Below, piece after piece: positions 1-8,092 of a DNA stretch of 64,000 bases. The translations under genes were made by a program, and so were the position numbers. Location of the stretch: the NCBI GenBank assembly GCA_026645575.1, contig JAPKMW010000003.1:124001-188000 (forward strand), given 5' to 3'. A model generated the notes under the pieces. That model did not search any database. It saw only the letters and a list, made by a program, of their open reading frames with translations, and was not told the origin of the DNA. This DNA comes from Caldilineaceae bacterium. GTDB taxonomy: Bacteria > Chloroflexota > Anaerolineae > Caldilineales > Caldilineaceae. Position 1 is the stretch's first letter, and the number at the start of each line of letters is the position of its first letter.

Positions 1-914
1 TTCGTGCCAACATGCAGCGCTTTGCCGACCTGGGGCTGGACATCTATGTGACCGAATTGGATGTCAACCTCAACGGCCTGACCGGCAGCAAAGCGGAAAA
101 GTGGGCAACGCAGGCGCAACTCTACCACGACGTGACCGCCGCTTGTCTGGCGACATCGGCCTGTCGCAGCGTCACCACCTGGGGACTGCGCGATAGTAGC
201 TCCTGGTGGTACAGGGTGGTGGGTTGTGGCGATGATCCGCTACTCTTTGACGACGATTACACACCCAAGCCCGCCTTTTTCGCAATTGAACAGGCATTTC
301 GACAAAGCCCGGCGCGCCTGCTACCTATCGAACGCGCCTTGATTACACCAACGATTGACGGCGCGGTTGACCCGGTATGGGCCGGCGCAACTGTGCAACC
401 CATTGACCACCTACTCATCGGTGCGCCGGTTGCTGCGACCGATTTGGCTAGTAGTTTTCGGGCGTTGCATAATGATGAAAAGCTCTATTTCCTGGTGGAA
501 GTGACCGACGACGCCAAACACAACGATTCAGGTGATCAATGGTGGGAAGATGACGCCGTGGAACTCTATATCGACGGCGACCGCAGCCGCAACACCAGTT
601 ATGACGGTCGCAATGATTTTCAATTGGTGCTGCGTTGGCATGACAACACGGTGATTCGTGGCCCCAATGCAGCGCCGCCACCGCCGGGGCTGCGGTTTGC
701 TCAGGTCGATATACCGACCGGCTATCGCATGGAAGTGGCGATCCCACTGGCTGAATTGGGTATAACGCGCGGTATGGAGCCGGTGCTGGGGCTGGATGTC
801 CAGGTGATCGATGATGACGATGGCGATGTGCGTGAGAACAAAGTGGCCTGGCATACCACTGTCGATGAAACATGGTTCAACCCGGCGCTCTTTGGGGGTG
901 GCGTGTTGCGGTGA
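1..914 (+). CDS. GH10 endo-1,4-beta-xylanase, 3' part, with C-terminal CBM9-like domain
   Basis: The gene is cut by the window start; the open frame runs from base 3 without a credible start. The first residues (RANMQRFADLGLDIYVTELDV) carry the GH10 nucleophile signature, with the catalytic Glu codon at 54-56 in TELDV. The barrel ends around the segment with WGLRDSSSWW. After a short linker, about the last 190 residues form a CBM9-like carbohydrate-binding domain: DGAVDPVW near its start, then YFLVEVTDD and DDAVELYIDGD. GH10 enzymes cut xylan internally and CBM9 domains bind chain ends, so the protein is probably secreted and acts on plant polysaccharide. The signal peptide and the acid/base Glu lie upstream of the window. 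The gene converges on a DUF1624 gene across a hairpin. Confidence 0.88.
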   Translation, partial: RANMQRFADLGLDIYVTELDVNLNGLTGSKAEKWATQAQLYHDVTAACLATSACRSVTTWGLRDSSSWWYRVVGCGDDPLLFDDDYTPKPAFFAIEQAFRQSPARLLPIERALITPTIDGAVDPVWAGATVQPIDHLLIGAPVAATDLASSFRALHNDEKLYFLVEVTDDAKHNDSGDQWWEDDAVELYIDGDRSRNTSYDGRNDFQLVLRWHDNTVIRGPNAAPPPPGLRFAQVDIPTGYRMEVAIPLAELGITRGMEPVLGLDVQVIDDDDGDVRENKVAWHTTVDETWFNPALFGGGVLR

Positions 915-992
915 GTAGGGGTGCGGATTCAGGTGACGCGGATTTTTTAGGACAAAGTGTCGATCCGTGTCACCCTCAATCCGCGCCCCTAC
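915..992. terminator. Imperfect long hairpin between convergent genes
   Basis: Arms at 915-943 and 962-992 are nearly complementary (GTAGGGGTGCGGATT against AATCCGCGCCCCTAC, with a few mismatches and one bulge), with an 18-base loop containing TTTTTT. It starts at the xylanase stop codon and overlaps the end of the opposing gene. It probably serves as a bidirectional terminator. Confidence 0.6.
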
Positions 993-1789
993 CCCATCAA
1001 CCCCGTCAAAAAGAGAATCGCCAACAGAATCGGCTGGTGGATCACATAAATGATGAGCGAATGTTTGCCCAACCACTGGAGCAGACGCACCGGCAGCCAA
1101 GCGGAGAGATCGGGCAGGGGCAGAATCCGCCCCTGTGACGTGTAAACGGTGTTACCAACGGCGACACCCAACAGCACCACGCCAAACCAGGGAATCAGTG
1201 GAAAATAATCGAGCGGCGCATAGAGGCGGGTGTGAAAACCGAGCCAGTCCAACCAGTTGTGGGAAAGGTAGGTATAGCGAATCGCGCCGCCAGCCACAAA
1301 GAAGACCGCCCAGAGCAGAAAGTTGAGCCAGCGGAATTCAAGCAATGGGTAGGCCAGGATAATGGCCGTGCCAATCAGGTGTAACACGCCAAAATGAACA
1401 TAGCCAAAGCCACTGAGCCAACCAAAGAGGGTAAAGCCCATGCCGACGCCAAAGATGCGCAGCCCGCGCCAGAAAAACTTTGGGAAGAGGGGGTCAGTCG
1501 GTTGTCGTTCCCTGGCCCGTCGATAGCTAACGGTGAGCGAGACGCCGACCAACACCAAAAAGCTGATCGCCGTGGTGCGCTGAAAATATTTCCAGAAGCC
1601 GGCATACAACACCACATCCGGCGTAATCCGAAAGATGACCAGATCCCACATGAGGTGAAAGATCACCATCATGATGATTGCCACGCCCCGGAACGTGTCA
1701 ATTTCCCAATAACGGCCACTGCCCGGCGTGGTCTGTGCGGTTGCCCCATACGGTTGTTCCAACGATTGTTTTACAGGTGCAGTTGTCAT
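989..1789 (-). CDS. DUF1624 / HGSNAT-like membrane acyltransferase
   Basis: About 266 residues with many hydrophobic segments. The N-terminal part has the family signature of heparan-alpha-glucosaminide N-acetyltransferase-like proteins (DUF1624): YWEIDTFRGVAIIMMVIFHL, with the conserved Asp, Arg and His near the first membrane helix. Further membrane segments follow to the C-terminus, which ends in IIYVIHQPILLAILFLTG. Members are inner-membrane proteins thought to move acyl groups onto sugars; the substrate here cannot be read. An upstream GTG at 1813 is possible, but the ATG at 1789 removes a charged leader of eight residues. The gene stands alone and divergent from the DUF3105 gene. Confidence 0.75.
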   Translation of the reverse strand: MTTAPVKQSLEQPYGATAQTTPGSGRYWEIDTFRGVAIIMMVIFHLMWDLVIFRITPDVVLYAGFWKYFQRTTAISFLVLVGVSLTVSYRRARERQPTDPLFPKFFWRGLRIFGVGMGFTLFGWLSGFGYVHFGVLHLIGTAIILAYPLLEFRWLNFLLWAVFFVAGGAIRYTYLSHNWLDWLGFHTRLYAPLDYFPLIPWFGVVLLGVAVGNTVYTSQGRILPLPDLSAWLPVRLLQWLGKHSLIIYVIHQPILLAILFLTGLMG

Positions 1790-1996
1790 CCTTTGTTCGC
1801 TTCCCTCTTCCACCCTCTTGCAGTTATGACACGATTGCCTGCTTTATAGTATAATCTACTACTCATTCAGGTCAATCTATTGCAGGCGTGGAACGTAAAA
1901 GCTGCGCCTCGATTCATTTGCAGGAACAATGGGGCAGGAGAGGAGGTACTCTTCCCCCTGTCACCTTGTCACCCTGTCATGTACCCAGGAGGAACG

Positions 1997-2632
1997 ATGG
2001 CAAGTCCAAAAGTCATGAAAGGCGCCGTGGGCAAACAGTCGATCCGTGAACAGACCGCCCAACGCAAACGCACCCAAAATCTAATTCTCGCCGCCGGTGC
2101 TGCGGTCTTTGTGATCTTGATCGGCTTTGTGGTCTATTTGAATGTGCGCGGCGAGCAACCAGTAGCCGGCGAAGAAGTGTTGGCCTCGCAGGGCAATAAC
2201 CACATTGATTTTGGCAGTCCCTCACCGATTACCTATAACAGCATCCCACCTACTTCCGGCCCCCATTACGGCAATCTGGTCGAGTGGGGTGTCTATGATG
2301 AGCCGCAGCGCTATGAGCATCTCGTCCACAACATGGAGGACGGCGGCGTAATCGTCTACTATCAATGCCCCGAAGGCTGCCCGGAAGTTGTCGATCAACT
2401 GAAGGAGATCGTGCAACCCTTTATCAGCGCCGGGCGCCATGTTGTGTTGGCCCCCAACGACCCCAACTGGAGCCCCACTGGCGGCCAACCGCTGCACCAG
2501 GATATGGGCGCCCGCATCGCGTTAACGGCCTGGACCCGCATCCTCAAGATGGATGAAGTGGATGAGGGCGCCATCCGCGCCTTTATCCAGCGCTATGTCG
2601 GTATTGACCATCATGTGCCGGGCGTTGGTTAA
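1997..2632 (+). CDS. DUF3105 domain protein, membrane-anchored
   Basis: I chose the ATG at 1997 because AGGAGG lies just upstream (1988-1993) and the longer frame from 1880 is not protein-like. The protein has 211 residues: a basic N-terminus, one membrane helix (LILAAGAAVFVILIGFVVYL) and an extracytoplasmic domain. That domain has the DUF3105 landmarks IPPTSGPHYGNLVEWGVYD and VHNMEDGGVIVYYQCP. In related proteins the second motif usually reads HNLEHGGV; here the His is Asp. The function of DUF3105 is not established. The conserved His and Cys residues suggest metal or redox chemistry at the cell surface, which is inference. The next gene follows after a perfect palindrome. Confidence 0.8.
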   Translation: MASPKVMKGAVGKQSIREQTAQRKRTQNLILAAGAAVFVILIGFVVYLNVRGEQPVAGEEVLASQGNNHIDFGSPSPITYNSIPPTSGPHYGNLVEWGVYDEPQRYEHLVHNMEDGGVIVYYQCPEGCPEVVDQLKEIVQPFISAGRHVVLAPNDPNWSPTGGQPLHQDMGARIALTAWTRILKMDEVDEGAIRAFIQRYVGIDHHVPGVG

Positions 2633-2636
2633 ATAG

Positions 2637-2697
2637 GAGATTGAGAGATTGAAGAGATTAACTTGAATCTCCTTAATCTCTTCAATCTCTCAATCTC
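2637..2697. repeat. Perfect 24-bp inverted repeat, low complexity
   Basis: The left arm 2637-2660 and right arm 2674-2697 are exact reverse complements over 24 bases, separated by 13 bases. The arms are built from short GAGATT/GAAGAG units. It fills the space between the DUF3105 gene and the histidine kinase. There is no T-run, so it is either an attenuating hairpin or a repeat element. Confidence 0.85.
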
Positions 2698-2707
2698 TTG
2701 TTGCTTT

Positions 2708-4939
2708 ATGACCGGCATCTTTCTCCTCGACTGGGCCTTAATGGCCGTCTCCTTGATCAACGTGATCCTCATCAGTTGGTTGGGGTTGACGGTCTTGCTC
2801 AATGCCGAACGGCGCGCCTGGGGCGTTTGGTTGGCGGGGGGCGGACTGCTCTTGGGCGCGGCCTTCTTCGTCAGCCATACGGCAATTTTGGGGCTAGGGC
2901 CGGATTTTGCCAGCCGCGGGTTGGAATGGTGGTGGCGCGCGGGGTGGGTGCCATTGGTGGCGCTACCCTTTGCCTGGTATGCGATCATTGCCTGGTACAC
3001 GGGCTTTCTCGATGTAGCCCAGGAGTCGACGCCGATCATTCTGGCCCAGCGCCGTCAACATCGCTTCTGGTTTTTCGTGACCCTGGGGCTGTGTGTCGCC
3101 CTGGTAGCCTTATTGCTCTTCACCAGTCCCTTGCCTACCTTTAGCCAGGCGGCCCAACTTAACCTCTCCACCTCTATCCAAATTGGCGGCTTGCCCTTAA
3201 TTCTGCTCACCTACCCACTCTACATCTTGCTCTGTATCGGCTTGTCCTTGAGCGCCCTACGCACGCCTATGCCCTCGGGGCGCATGATGGGCGATCTGGC
3301 GCGACGCCGCGCCCGTCCCTGGTTGATTGCCGCCTCCAGTCTCTTGCTGGTCGTCAGTTTGTTGGTGGGCGGATTGATTGGCTGGGCCATTCGCACCGCC
3401 CAAACCGCCAGCTTGGACTATCAGGTGGTGGCGACAGTCAGTAATACGGTCGCGCTTTGGGATCTGGTCATCGCGCTGCTGATTCTGGGTGCAGTCTACA
3501 TGGTGGGGCAGGCGATTGTCGCCTATGAAATTTTTACCGGCAAAACGCTGCCTCGCGGCGAATTGCGCCGCCACTGGTTGAATGCGATCTTGCTGGCGCT
3601 GGGCTTTGGTAGTGTGGTTGGGTTGGCCTTTGCCCTGCAACTGCGCCCGATCTATAGTTTGCTCATGGCGACAGTGTTGCTGATCTTTTTCTATGCGCTC
3701 TTGGGCTGGCGTTCCTATGCCCGCCGGGAAGAGTACATCCGTCAACTGCGCCCCTTTCTCGGCAGTCAACACCTTTATGAACGGCTGCTCTACCTGCCCG
3801 ATGGGGAGACGAAGGTCAGCAATCAGCTTGAAACGGGGTGGCCGGCCCAACCGCCACCAACGGTGGATGTTTCGACGCTCTTTGCCACGCTCTGTCGCGA
3901 TGTCCTCAATGTGCGTCGGGCTTATTTGGTTGCCATCGGCCCACTGGCGCCGCTGGTCGGTCCCTCCTTGTGCTACCCGGAGCGACAAGATTTTCCCGCC
4001 GTCGCCTTTGGCCCGCTGGCCGCGCAATTTAACCGCCCGGAAACTATTTGTTTACCCCTCGACCCAGAGTTAACCGACGGTTTTCTCTGGGCCGTGCCAC
4101 TTTGGAGCGAACGGGGGTTGATCGGGATCTTCCTGCTGGGCGCTAAACAAAATGATGGTTTGTACACACAAGAAGAGATTGAGATTGCCCGCGCTAGTGG
4201 TGAACGCTTGATCGACACGCGCGCCAGCGCCGAGCTAGCGCGCAGCTTAATGCTTCTCCAACGCCAACGGCTGGCCGAAAGCCAGTTGCTCGACCGCCGC
4301 ACCCGTCGTGTCTTGCATGATGACATTTTACCCCAGGTACATACCGCCTTGATCGCCCTCGGCGGCGACGGCGCTTCGGCCATTCCCAACGCCACCACCG
4401 TGCTAATGGATGTCCACCGCCAGATTTCTGACCTATTGCGGGAAATGCCGGCGCGCAGTACACCCGCCGTGGCGCGCATGGGGTTGATTGCCGCCCTCCG
4501 TCATCTGCTTGCCGATGAGTTGCCCGAAGCGTTTGATGATGTAGCGTGGGTTGTCGAAGACAAGGCCGAGCAACGGCTACAGCAGTTGGCGCACTTAACG
4601 GTGGAAGTGTTCTTTTACGCCGCCCGTGAAGCGATCCGCAATGCCGCCCGCTATGGCCGCGGTGGTCGCGCCAATCAGCCACTCCATCTCCAAATTAGCA
4701 TCTGTGATGAGCGCGGTCTGGTCGTCAAAGTGCGTGATGACGGCGTTGGGTTACAGTCAATGGGTGAAAAGCCGCAGGGCAGTCAACAAGGGTTGGAACT
4801 CCATCGCACCATGTTGGCGGTCGTCGGCGGCACGCTGGAGGTGACGAGCAGCGCCGGAGAATATACGCAGGTCACATTGCGGCTGCCGGCGTATGATGTA
4901 GCCGGTTTGCTCAATGGCGGCAGTAAACGGAGTAACTAA
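2708..4939 (+). CDS. Orphan membrane sensor histidine kinase (NarL/LytS-like, HisKA_3 type)
   Basis: 743 residues from the ATG at 2708. The frame could begin at a TTG at 2663, but that lies inside the palindrome. Roughly the first 350 residues are hydrophobic with many membrane helices (an MASE-like sensor region). A GAF-like segment spans about residues 385-520. The phosphoacceptor is His537 in RRVLHDDILPQVHTAL, a HisKA_3-type dimerisation helix. The HATPase domain follows: AREAIRNAARYG (N box), VRDDGVGL (G1 box) and a C-terminal GLELHRTMLAVVGGTLEV. Kinases of this class normally phosphorylate a LuxR-type response regulator, but none is adjacent, so the partner must be elsewhere. The gene converges on the AbrB-like gene. 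Confidence 0.85.
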   Translation: MTGIFLLDWALMAVSLINVILISWLGLTVLLNAERRAWGVWLAGGGLLLGAAFFVSHTAILGLGPDFASRGLEWWWRAGWVPLVALPFAWYAIIAWYTGFLDVAQESTPIILAQRRQHRFWFFVTLGLCVALVALLLFTSPLPTFSQAAQLNLSTSIQIGGLPLILLTYPLYILLCIGLSLSALRTPMPSGRMMGDLARRRARPWLIAASSLLLVVSLLVGGLIGWAIRTAQTASLDYQVVATVSNTVALWDLVIALLILGAVYMVGQAIVAYEIFTGKTLPRGELRRHWLNAILLALGFGSVVGLAFALQLRPIYSLLMATVLLIFFYALLGWRSYARREEYIRQLRPFLGSQHLYERLLYLPDGETKVSNQLETGWPAQPPPTVDVSTLFATLCRDVLNVRRAYLVAIGPLAPLVGPSLCYPERQDFPAVAFGPLAAQFNRPETICLPLDPELTDGFLWAVPLWSERGLIGIFLLGAKQNDGLYTQEEIEIARASGERLIDTRASAELARSLMLLQRQRLAESQLLDRRTRRVLHDDILPQVHTALIALGGDGASAIPNATTVLMDVHRQISDLLREMPARSTPAVARMGLIAALRHLLADELPEAFDDVAWVVEDKAEQRLQQLAHLTVEVFFYAAREAIRNAARYGRGGRANQPLHLQISICDERGLVVKVRDDGVGLQSMGEKPQGSQQGLELHRTMLAVVGGTLEVTSSAGEYTQVTLRLPAYDVAGLLNGGSKRSN

Positions 4940-4950
4940 AACCTAACTCT

Positions 4951-5220
4951 TTACTCTCGTAGCCATTGGTTTTCAACATAGCTCTTTGCGCGTTTGGCTT
5001 GCAGGCGATTTAGCATACTTTCCAAAGTTTCGCCATCCGCTTCTAAACCAGTGCGCAAACTGTCCAGCAGATCATCAATAGTAAAAGGCTTGCAACTCAA
5101 CAAGAAATTCCCCTCACCCAAATCGACCACATTCAACATATCGCCCATTTTGATATTGTTGGCATCGCACAAACTTTCCGGCAAAGTGATTGTGCCTTCT
5201 TGTGTCACTTGAACATTCAT
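4951..5220 (-). CDS. AbrB/MazE-like DNA-binding protein
   Basis: 89 residues from the ATG at 5220, which has AAGGAG eleven bases upstream on the minus strand; the longer frame to 5304 would overlap the untranslated tail of the dehydrogenase gene. The N-terminal half is a swapped-hairpin AbrB domain: VTQEGTITLPESLCDANNIKMGDMLNV. The C-terminal half is helical and charged. Such proteins are either antitoxins or transition regulators. No toxin-like gene is next to it; its upstream neighbour on the same strand is an aldehyde dehydrogenase. It is therefore an orphan antitoxin-like protein or a small regulator. Confidence 0.72.
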   Translation of the reverse strand: MNVQVTQEGTITLPESLCDANNIKMGDMLNVVDLGEGNFLLSCKPFTIDDLLDSLRTGLEADGETLESMLNRLQAKRAKSYVENQWLRE

Positions 5221-5304
5221 CTTTCTTACTACTCCTTGCTGCATATCTGGTTGACCCTTCATGGTAGCCAGATATGCAACACAAATGTAACTACCAAGCC
5301 TCAC

Positions 5305-6825
5305 TTATCCAAACTGAATTCCCTGCGCCAGCGGCAGTTCACTCGTCCAGTTGATCGTGTTCGTTTGCCGGCGCATGTACCCCTTCCACGCATCCGACCC
5401 CGACTCGCGACCACCGCCGGTCTCTTTTTCGCCGCCAAACGCGCCGCCGATTTCGGCGCCACTGGTGCCGATGTTGACATTGGCAATGCCGCAATCCGAG
5501 CCAAGATGGGAGAGGAATTGTTCGGAGGTGAGCAGATTGGTGGTGAAAATGGCGCTCGATAATCCTTGCGGCACATCGTTGTGGATGGCGATGGCTTCGT
5601 CCAGGTTGTCATAGCTCATGATGTAGAGAATGGGCGCAAAGGTCTCTTCACAGACCAGCGGCGACTGTTGCGGCATCCGAATGATCGTTGGCTCGACAAA
5701 GTGCGGACCTTTTGCCGGCAACAACCCACCGCCGGTCAGTACCGTACCGCCATCGGCCTTGGCCCGTTCCACCGCCGCCATCATCGCCTCCACCGAGCGC
5801 GCCGAGACCAACGGCCCCATGAGGATGCCGCTCTGCATCGGGTCGCCGATGGGCACGGTTTTGTAGGCGCGCACCAGCCGGTCGGTCAATTCATCGACAA
5901 TGCTGCTGTGAGCAATAATGCGACGGGTGCTGGTGCAGCGTTGTCCGGCCGTGCCGACGGCGCCAAAGACAATGGCGCGCATGGCGAGATCCAGGTTGGC
6001 GTCTTCCGTCACGATAATGCCGTTGTTGCCGCCCAACTCCAGAATGGTGCGCCCCAGGCGACCCGCCACGGCTGCCGCCACCCGCCGCCCCACGCGAATC
6101 GAGCCAGTGAAGCTGATCAGGGGCAAGCGCGGGTCGTTGATCATGCGTTCGCCCACTTCCTCATTGCTGCCAATCGCCAGCGTAAAGATGCCGCTCAGGC
6201 CGTAGTCAGCCATGACACGATTACAAATATGTTGCACCGCCACCGAGACCAACGGCGTTGTCGGGGAGGGCTTCCAGATCATCGTGTCGCCGCAGACCGC
6301 CGCCAGGGCGGCATTCCATGACCACACGGCCACCGGAAAGTTAAAGGCGGTGATAATGCCGATGGGGCCAAGCGGGTGCCACTGTTCATACATGCGATGA
6401 CCAGGGCGCTCGGAGTGCATAGTGGAACCGTAAAGCTGGCGGGAGAGACCCAGGGCAAAGTCGCAGATGTCGATCATCTCCTGCACTTCGCCGATGCCTT
6501 CGACGCGAATCTTGCCCATCTCCAGCGTCACCATTTCGCCCAGTGGTTCGACAGCGTCACGGAGGGCTGTGCCTAAATCGCGCACCAACAATCCTCGTTT
6601 AGGGGCCGGCAACATGCGCCAGGTGGTAAAGGCGCCTTGCGCGGCGGCAACGACTTGGTCATAGGTGGCGGCGGTCGCCTGGACCACGCTACCGATGGCT
6701 TCGCCGCTGGTTGGGTTATAAGAGACCAGCCGTTCCCCGTTGGCGTCGCTCAGCCAGCCATCCGGCCCCGTACAGGCCCCGGCATTCACATCCGTAAGTT
6801 GTAACTTCTCTAAAAGCGCTTTCAT
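5305..6825 (-). CDS. Aldehyde dehydrogenase, ALDH7 (aminoadipate-semialdehyde/antiquitin) type
   Basis: 506 residues, the normal family length. The start region has NAGACTGPDGW, typical of ALDH7 proteins. NAD-binding and catalytic landmarks are in order: AFNFPVAVWSWNAAL, the conserved KPSPTTPL Lys, FTGSIRVG, the catalytic Glu in ELGGNNGII, and the catalytic Cys in GTAGQRCTSTRR. ALDH7 enzymes oxidise alpha-aminoadipate semialdehyde (piperideine-6-carboxylate) in lysine breakdown, or other aldehydes in osmotic stress. No other lysine catabolic gene is next to it, so the physiological substrate is open. It sits between a palindrome upstream and the AbrB-like gene downstream on the same strand. 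Confidence 0.88.
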   Translation of the reverse strand: MKALLEKLQLTDVNAGACTGPDGWLSDANGERLVSYNPTSGEAIGSVVQATAATYDQVVAAAQGAFTTWRMLPAPKRGLLVRDLGTALRDAVEPLGEMVTLEMGKIRVEGIGEVQEMIDICDFALGLSRQLYGSTMHSERPGHRMYEQWHPLGPIGIITAFNFPVAVWSWNAALAAVCGDTMIWKPSPTTPLVSVAVQHICNRVMADYGLSGIFTLAIGSNEEVGERMINDPRLPLISFTGSIRVGRRVAAAVAGRLGRTILELGGNNGIIVTEDANLDLAMRAIVFGAVGTAGQRCTSTRRIIAHSSIVDELTDRLVRAYKTVPIGDPMQSGILMGPLVSARSVEAMMAAVERAKADGGTVLTGGGLLPAKGPHFVEPTIIRMPQQSPLVCEETFAPILYIMSYDNLDEAIAIHNDVPQGLSSAIFTTNLLTSEQFLSHLGSDCGIANVNIGTSGAEIGGAFGGEKETGGGRESGSDAWKGYMRRQTNTINWTSELPLAQGIQFG

Positions 6826-6867
6826 TTTTCAGTTCCTGTAATATATGCCATGTCAACAGTTCATTCT

Positions 6868-6934
6868 CGCTCGTAGCCGGTCCGTGACCGGCGTCCCCAA
6901 CTATCAAACGCCGGTCACGGACCGGCTACGAGCG
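6868..6934. repeat. Perfect 27-bp inverted repeat
   Basis: Arms 6868-6894 and 6908-6934 are exact reverse complements (beginning CGCTCGTAGCCGGTCCGTG) with a 13-base loop. It lies between the MOSC gene and the dehydrogenase, both on the minus strand. It has no T-run. Arm length and loop length resemble the palindrome at 2637-2697, though the sequence differs. Confidence 0.88.
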
Positions 6935-6972
6935 GGCTTACTATCTATCAATGAATCCAAAATCGCAAATCC

Positions 6973-7413
6973 TCACCCCACCCATTGCACTGGATCGCCA
7001 ACGACAATCTCGCCATCATCCAACACTTGGCCAAAGGCGCCGCCACCCCAGTTGTCAACCATCGCTTTGCGCAGGCCGGGATGGGCTTCGTCCATCCGTT
7101 CACAGGGCTTGGTTTCGCCATAGATGCTGATACGCACCGGCCCAATCTGCAAAATTTTGCCCCGGCTTTGGGTCAGGTCGATGCCGCTAACCATCAAGTT
7201 GGCGCGACGAGCGCTGGGATCGAGCAGGGCGCCGGTTTCATCCATGAGGCGATCCCACGTCTCCTGGGCGATGATCGTCACCTGGCGCTTGCCCCCTTGA
7301 TCGGTGTTGCCAACCAGGCCACGGTTGGCCTGTAGCGTCGCCCGTTCTTTGGCATCCATCACCCCGCGCCGGGCACGCTTGAGCCAAATCGCTTCGAGTT
7401 TGCCGGTGGTCAT
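6973..7413 (-). CDS. MOSC domain protein
   Basis: 146 residues from the ATG at 7413, preceded by AGGAG on the minus strand. MOSC landmarks: GLVGNTDQGGKRQVTII near residue 35, then a beta-rich body with NLMVSGIDL, and GETKPCERMDEAHPGL, which holds the conserved Cys that in this superfamily binds molybdenum cofactor or sulfur. Members act as sulfur carriers or as parts of Mo-cofactor enzymes such as YiiM-type N-oxide reductases. No partner domain is fused and no Mo-cofactor gene is adjacent. A second, longer MOSC protein is encoded at 61669-62235 in this window. Confidence 0.82.
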   Translation of the reverse strand: MTTGKLEAIWLKRARRGVMDAKERATLQANRGLVGNTDQGGKRQVTIIAQETWDRLMDETGALLDPSARRANLMVSGIDLTQSRGKILQIGPVRISIYGETKPCERMDEAHPGLRKAMVDNWGGGAFGQVLDDGEIVVGDPVQWVG

Positions 7414-7501
7414 TGGGTTGTTCTCCTGATTTGATCGAACGATTGACAACTATGGGCGCTTTTCCGCTTGCGGCGGATGAATACCCAGAGTGACCGATAG
7501 A

Positions 7502-7673
7502 ATAAATGGCTCAACAGGAACTCAGAGGCTTGACAACCATCTTCCCGGAAGGTCGGGAACCCATTGGGTGCGGTCGACAGGATCGTCCGCGCCCAATGGG
7601 CACCCGCCGTTGGGCGCGACCTTCCGGGAAGATGTACCGGTCAACTCCCTGGATTCCTGTTGAGCCGAATAAA
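7502..7673. repeat. Long imperfect palindromic element
   Basis: About 170 bases fold back on themselves. The outer arms share GGCTCAACAGGAA (7508-7520) with its complement TTCCTGTTGAGCC (7654-7666). The middle arms are CATCTTCCCGGAAGGTCG and CGACCTTCCGGGAAGATG, and the inner arms CCCATTGGGTGCGG and CCGCGCCCAATGGG. No reading frame is apparent. It resembles a MITE-sized or other non-coding palindromic repeat. Confidence 0.7.
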
Positions 7674-7694
7674 TGAGTAAATAAACCACTGGAT

Positions 7695-7723
7695 TTGACA
7701 ATGTAATCGTAAATCAATATACT
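7695..7723 (+). promoter_or_regulatory. Near-consensus sigma-70-type promoter for the NRPS locus
   Basis: TTGACA at 7695-7700 and TATACT at 7718-7723 are separated by 17 bases. It faces the NRPS genes and would start transcription near 7730, giving a leader of about 190 bases before the first small frame and about 360 bases before the methyltransferase. Confidence 0.75.
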
Positions 7724-7919
7724 AAAAACTAGTTTCTTGTAAGTTAAAAAACGGTGGAGCTTAACACCGGCAGTAGTCGCTCGAACTCGGCAACCCTAGA
7801 CCCCTTAACGTACGTAGTTGACGGTCATCTCTTCGTTTATTGCTCATCCGTAGGCCCCTTTTTTTCTTTCGCCTACCTCATTCCTTGCAACCGAAACTAG
7901 CACAAAGGAGAACGAAGGT
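7724..7919 (+). other. Untranslated leader of the NRPS locus
   Basis: No gene seen. It holds a small stem (CGGTG at 7753 with CACCG near 7767) and a T-rich stretch near 7858-7867. It may be the left end of an insertion sequence, since the frame that follows resembles a transposase start. AAAGGAG near 7904 is a ribosome-binding site for that frame. Confidence 0.4.
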
Positions 7920-8036
7920 ATGATAACCGATTTCGATGATTTTTGCTTGTATGTCTACGTCGTGATCGACGCGATTGTCCAGTCGATGCAAGCAGTAGTG
8001 CGGCAGCCGGGGCCAGAACCGCTTTGTAAGGAATAA
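7920..8036 (+). pseudogene. Transposase N-terminal remnant (IS982-like), 38 codons
   Basis: A short frame with a good ribosome-binding site (AAAGGAG, about 10 bases upstream) encodes MITDFDDFCLYVYVVIDA followed by a basic stretch and RQPGPEPL, then a TAA. The pattern of an MITDxxxFCxxVYVxxDD-like start followed by a R-P-G-P segment is what I associate with the N-terminus of IS982-like DDE transposases. The rest of the gene is absent. Alternatives are a genuine small peptide of the NRPS operon or a leader peptide. The family call is from memory of the family and is not confirmed. Confidence 0.5.
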
Positions 8037-8092
8037 GTCTATTCGTTCACCTCACCTTCGCCAAGGTATTGATTAAGGGTAGATACAATTAT

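Noticed and set aside
528..1100. 190-residue open frame on the minus strand
   Set aside because: It lies opposite the xylanase/CBM9 gene and the DUF1624 end, has no ribosome-binding site and no recognisable protein pattern.
3257..4027. 256-residue open frame on the minus strand
   Set aside because: Fully antisense to the histidine kinase; its sequence is rich in Arg/Gln/His as expected of a GC-rich shadow frame.
5566..6321. 251-residue open frame on the plus strand
   Set aside because: Antisense to the aldehyde dehydrogenase, with a His/Arg/Ala composition typical of a shadow frame.
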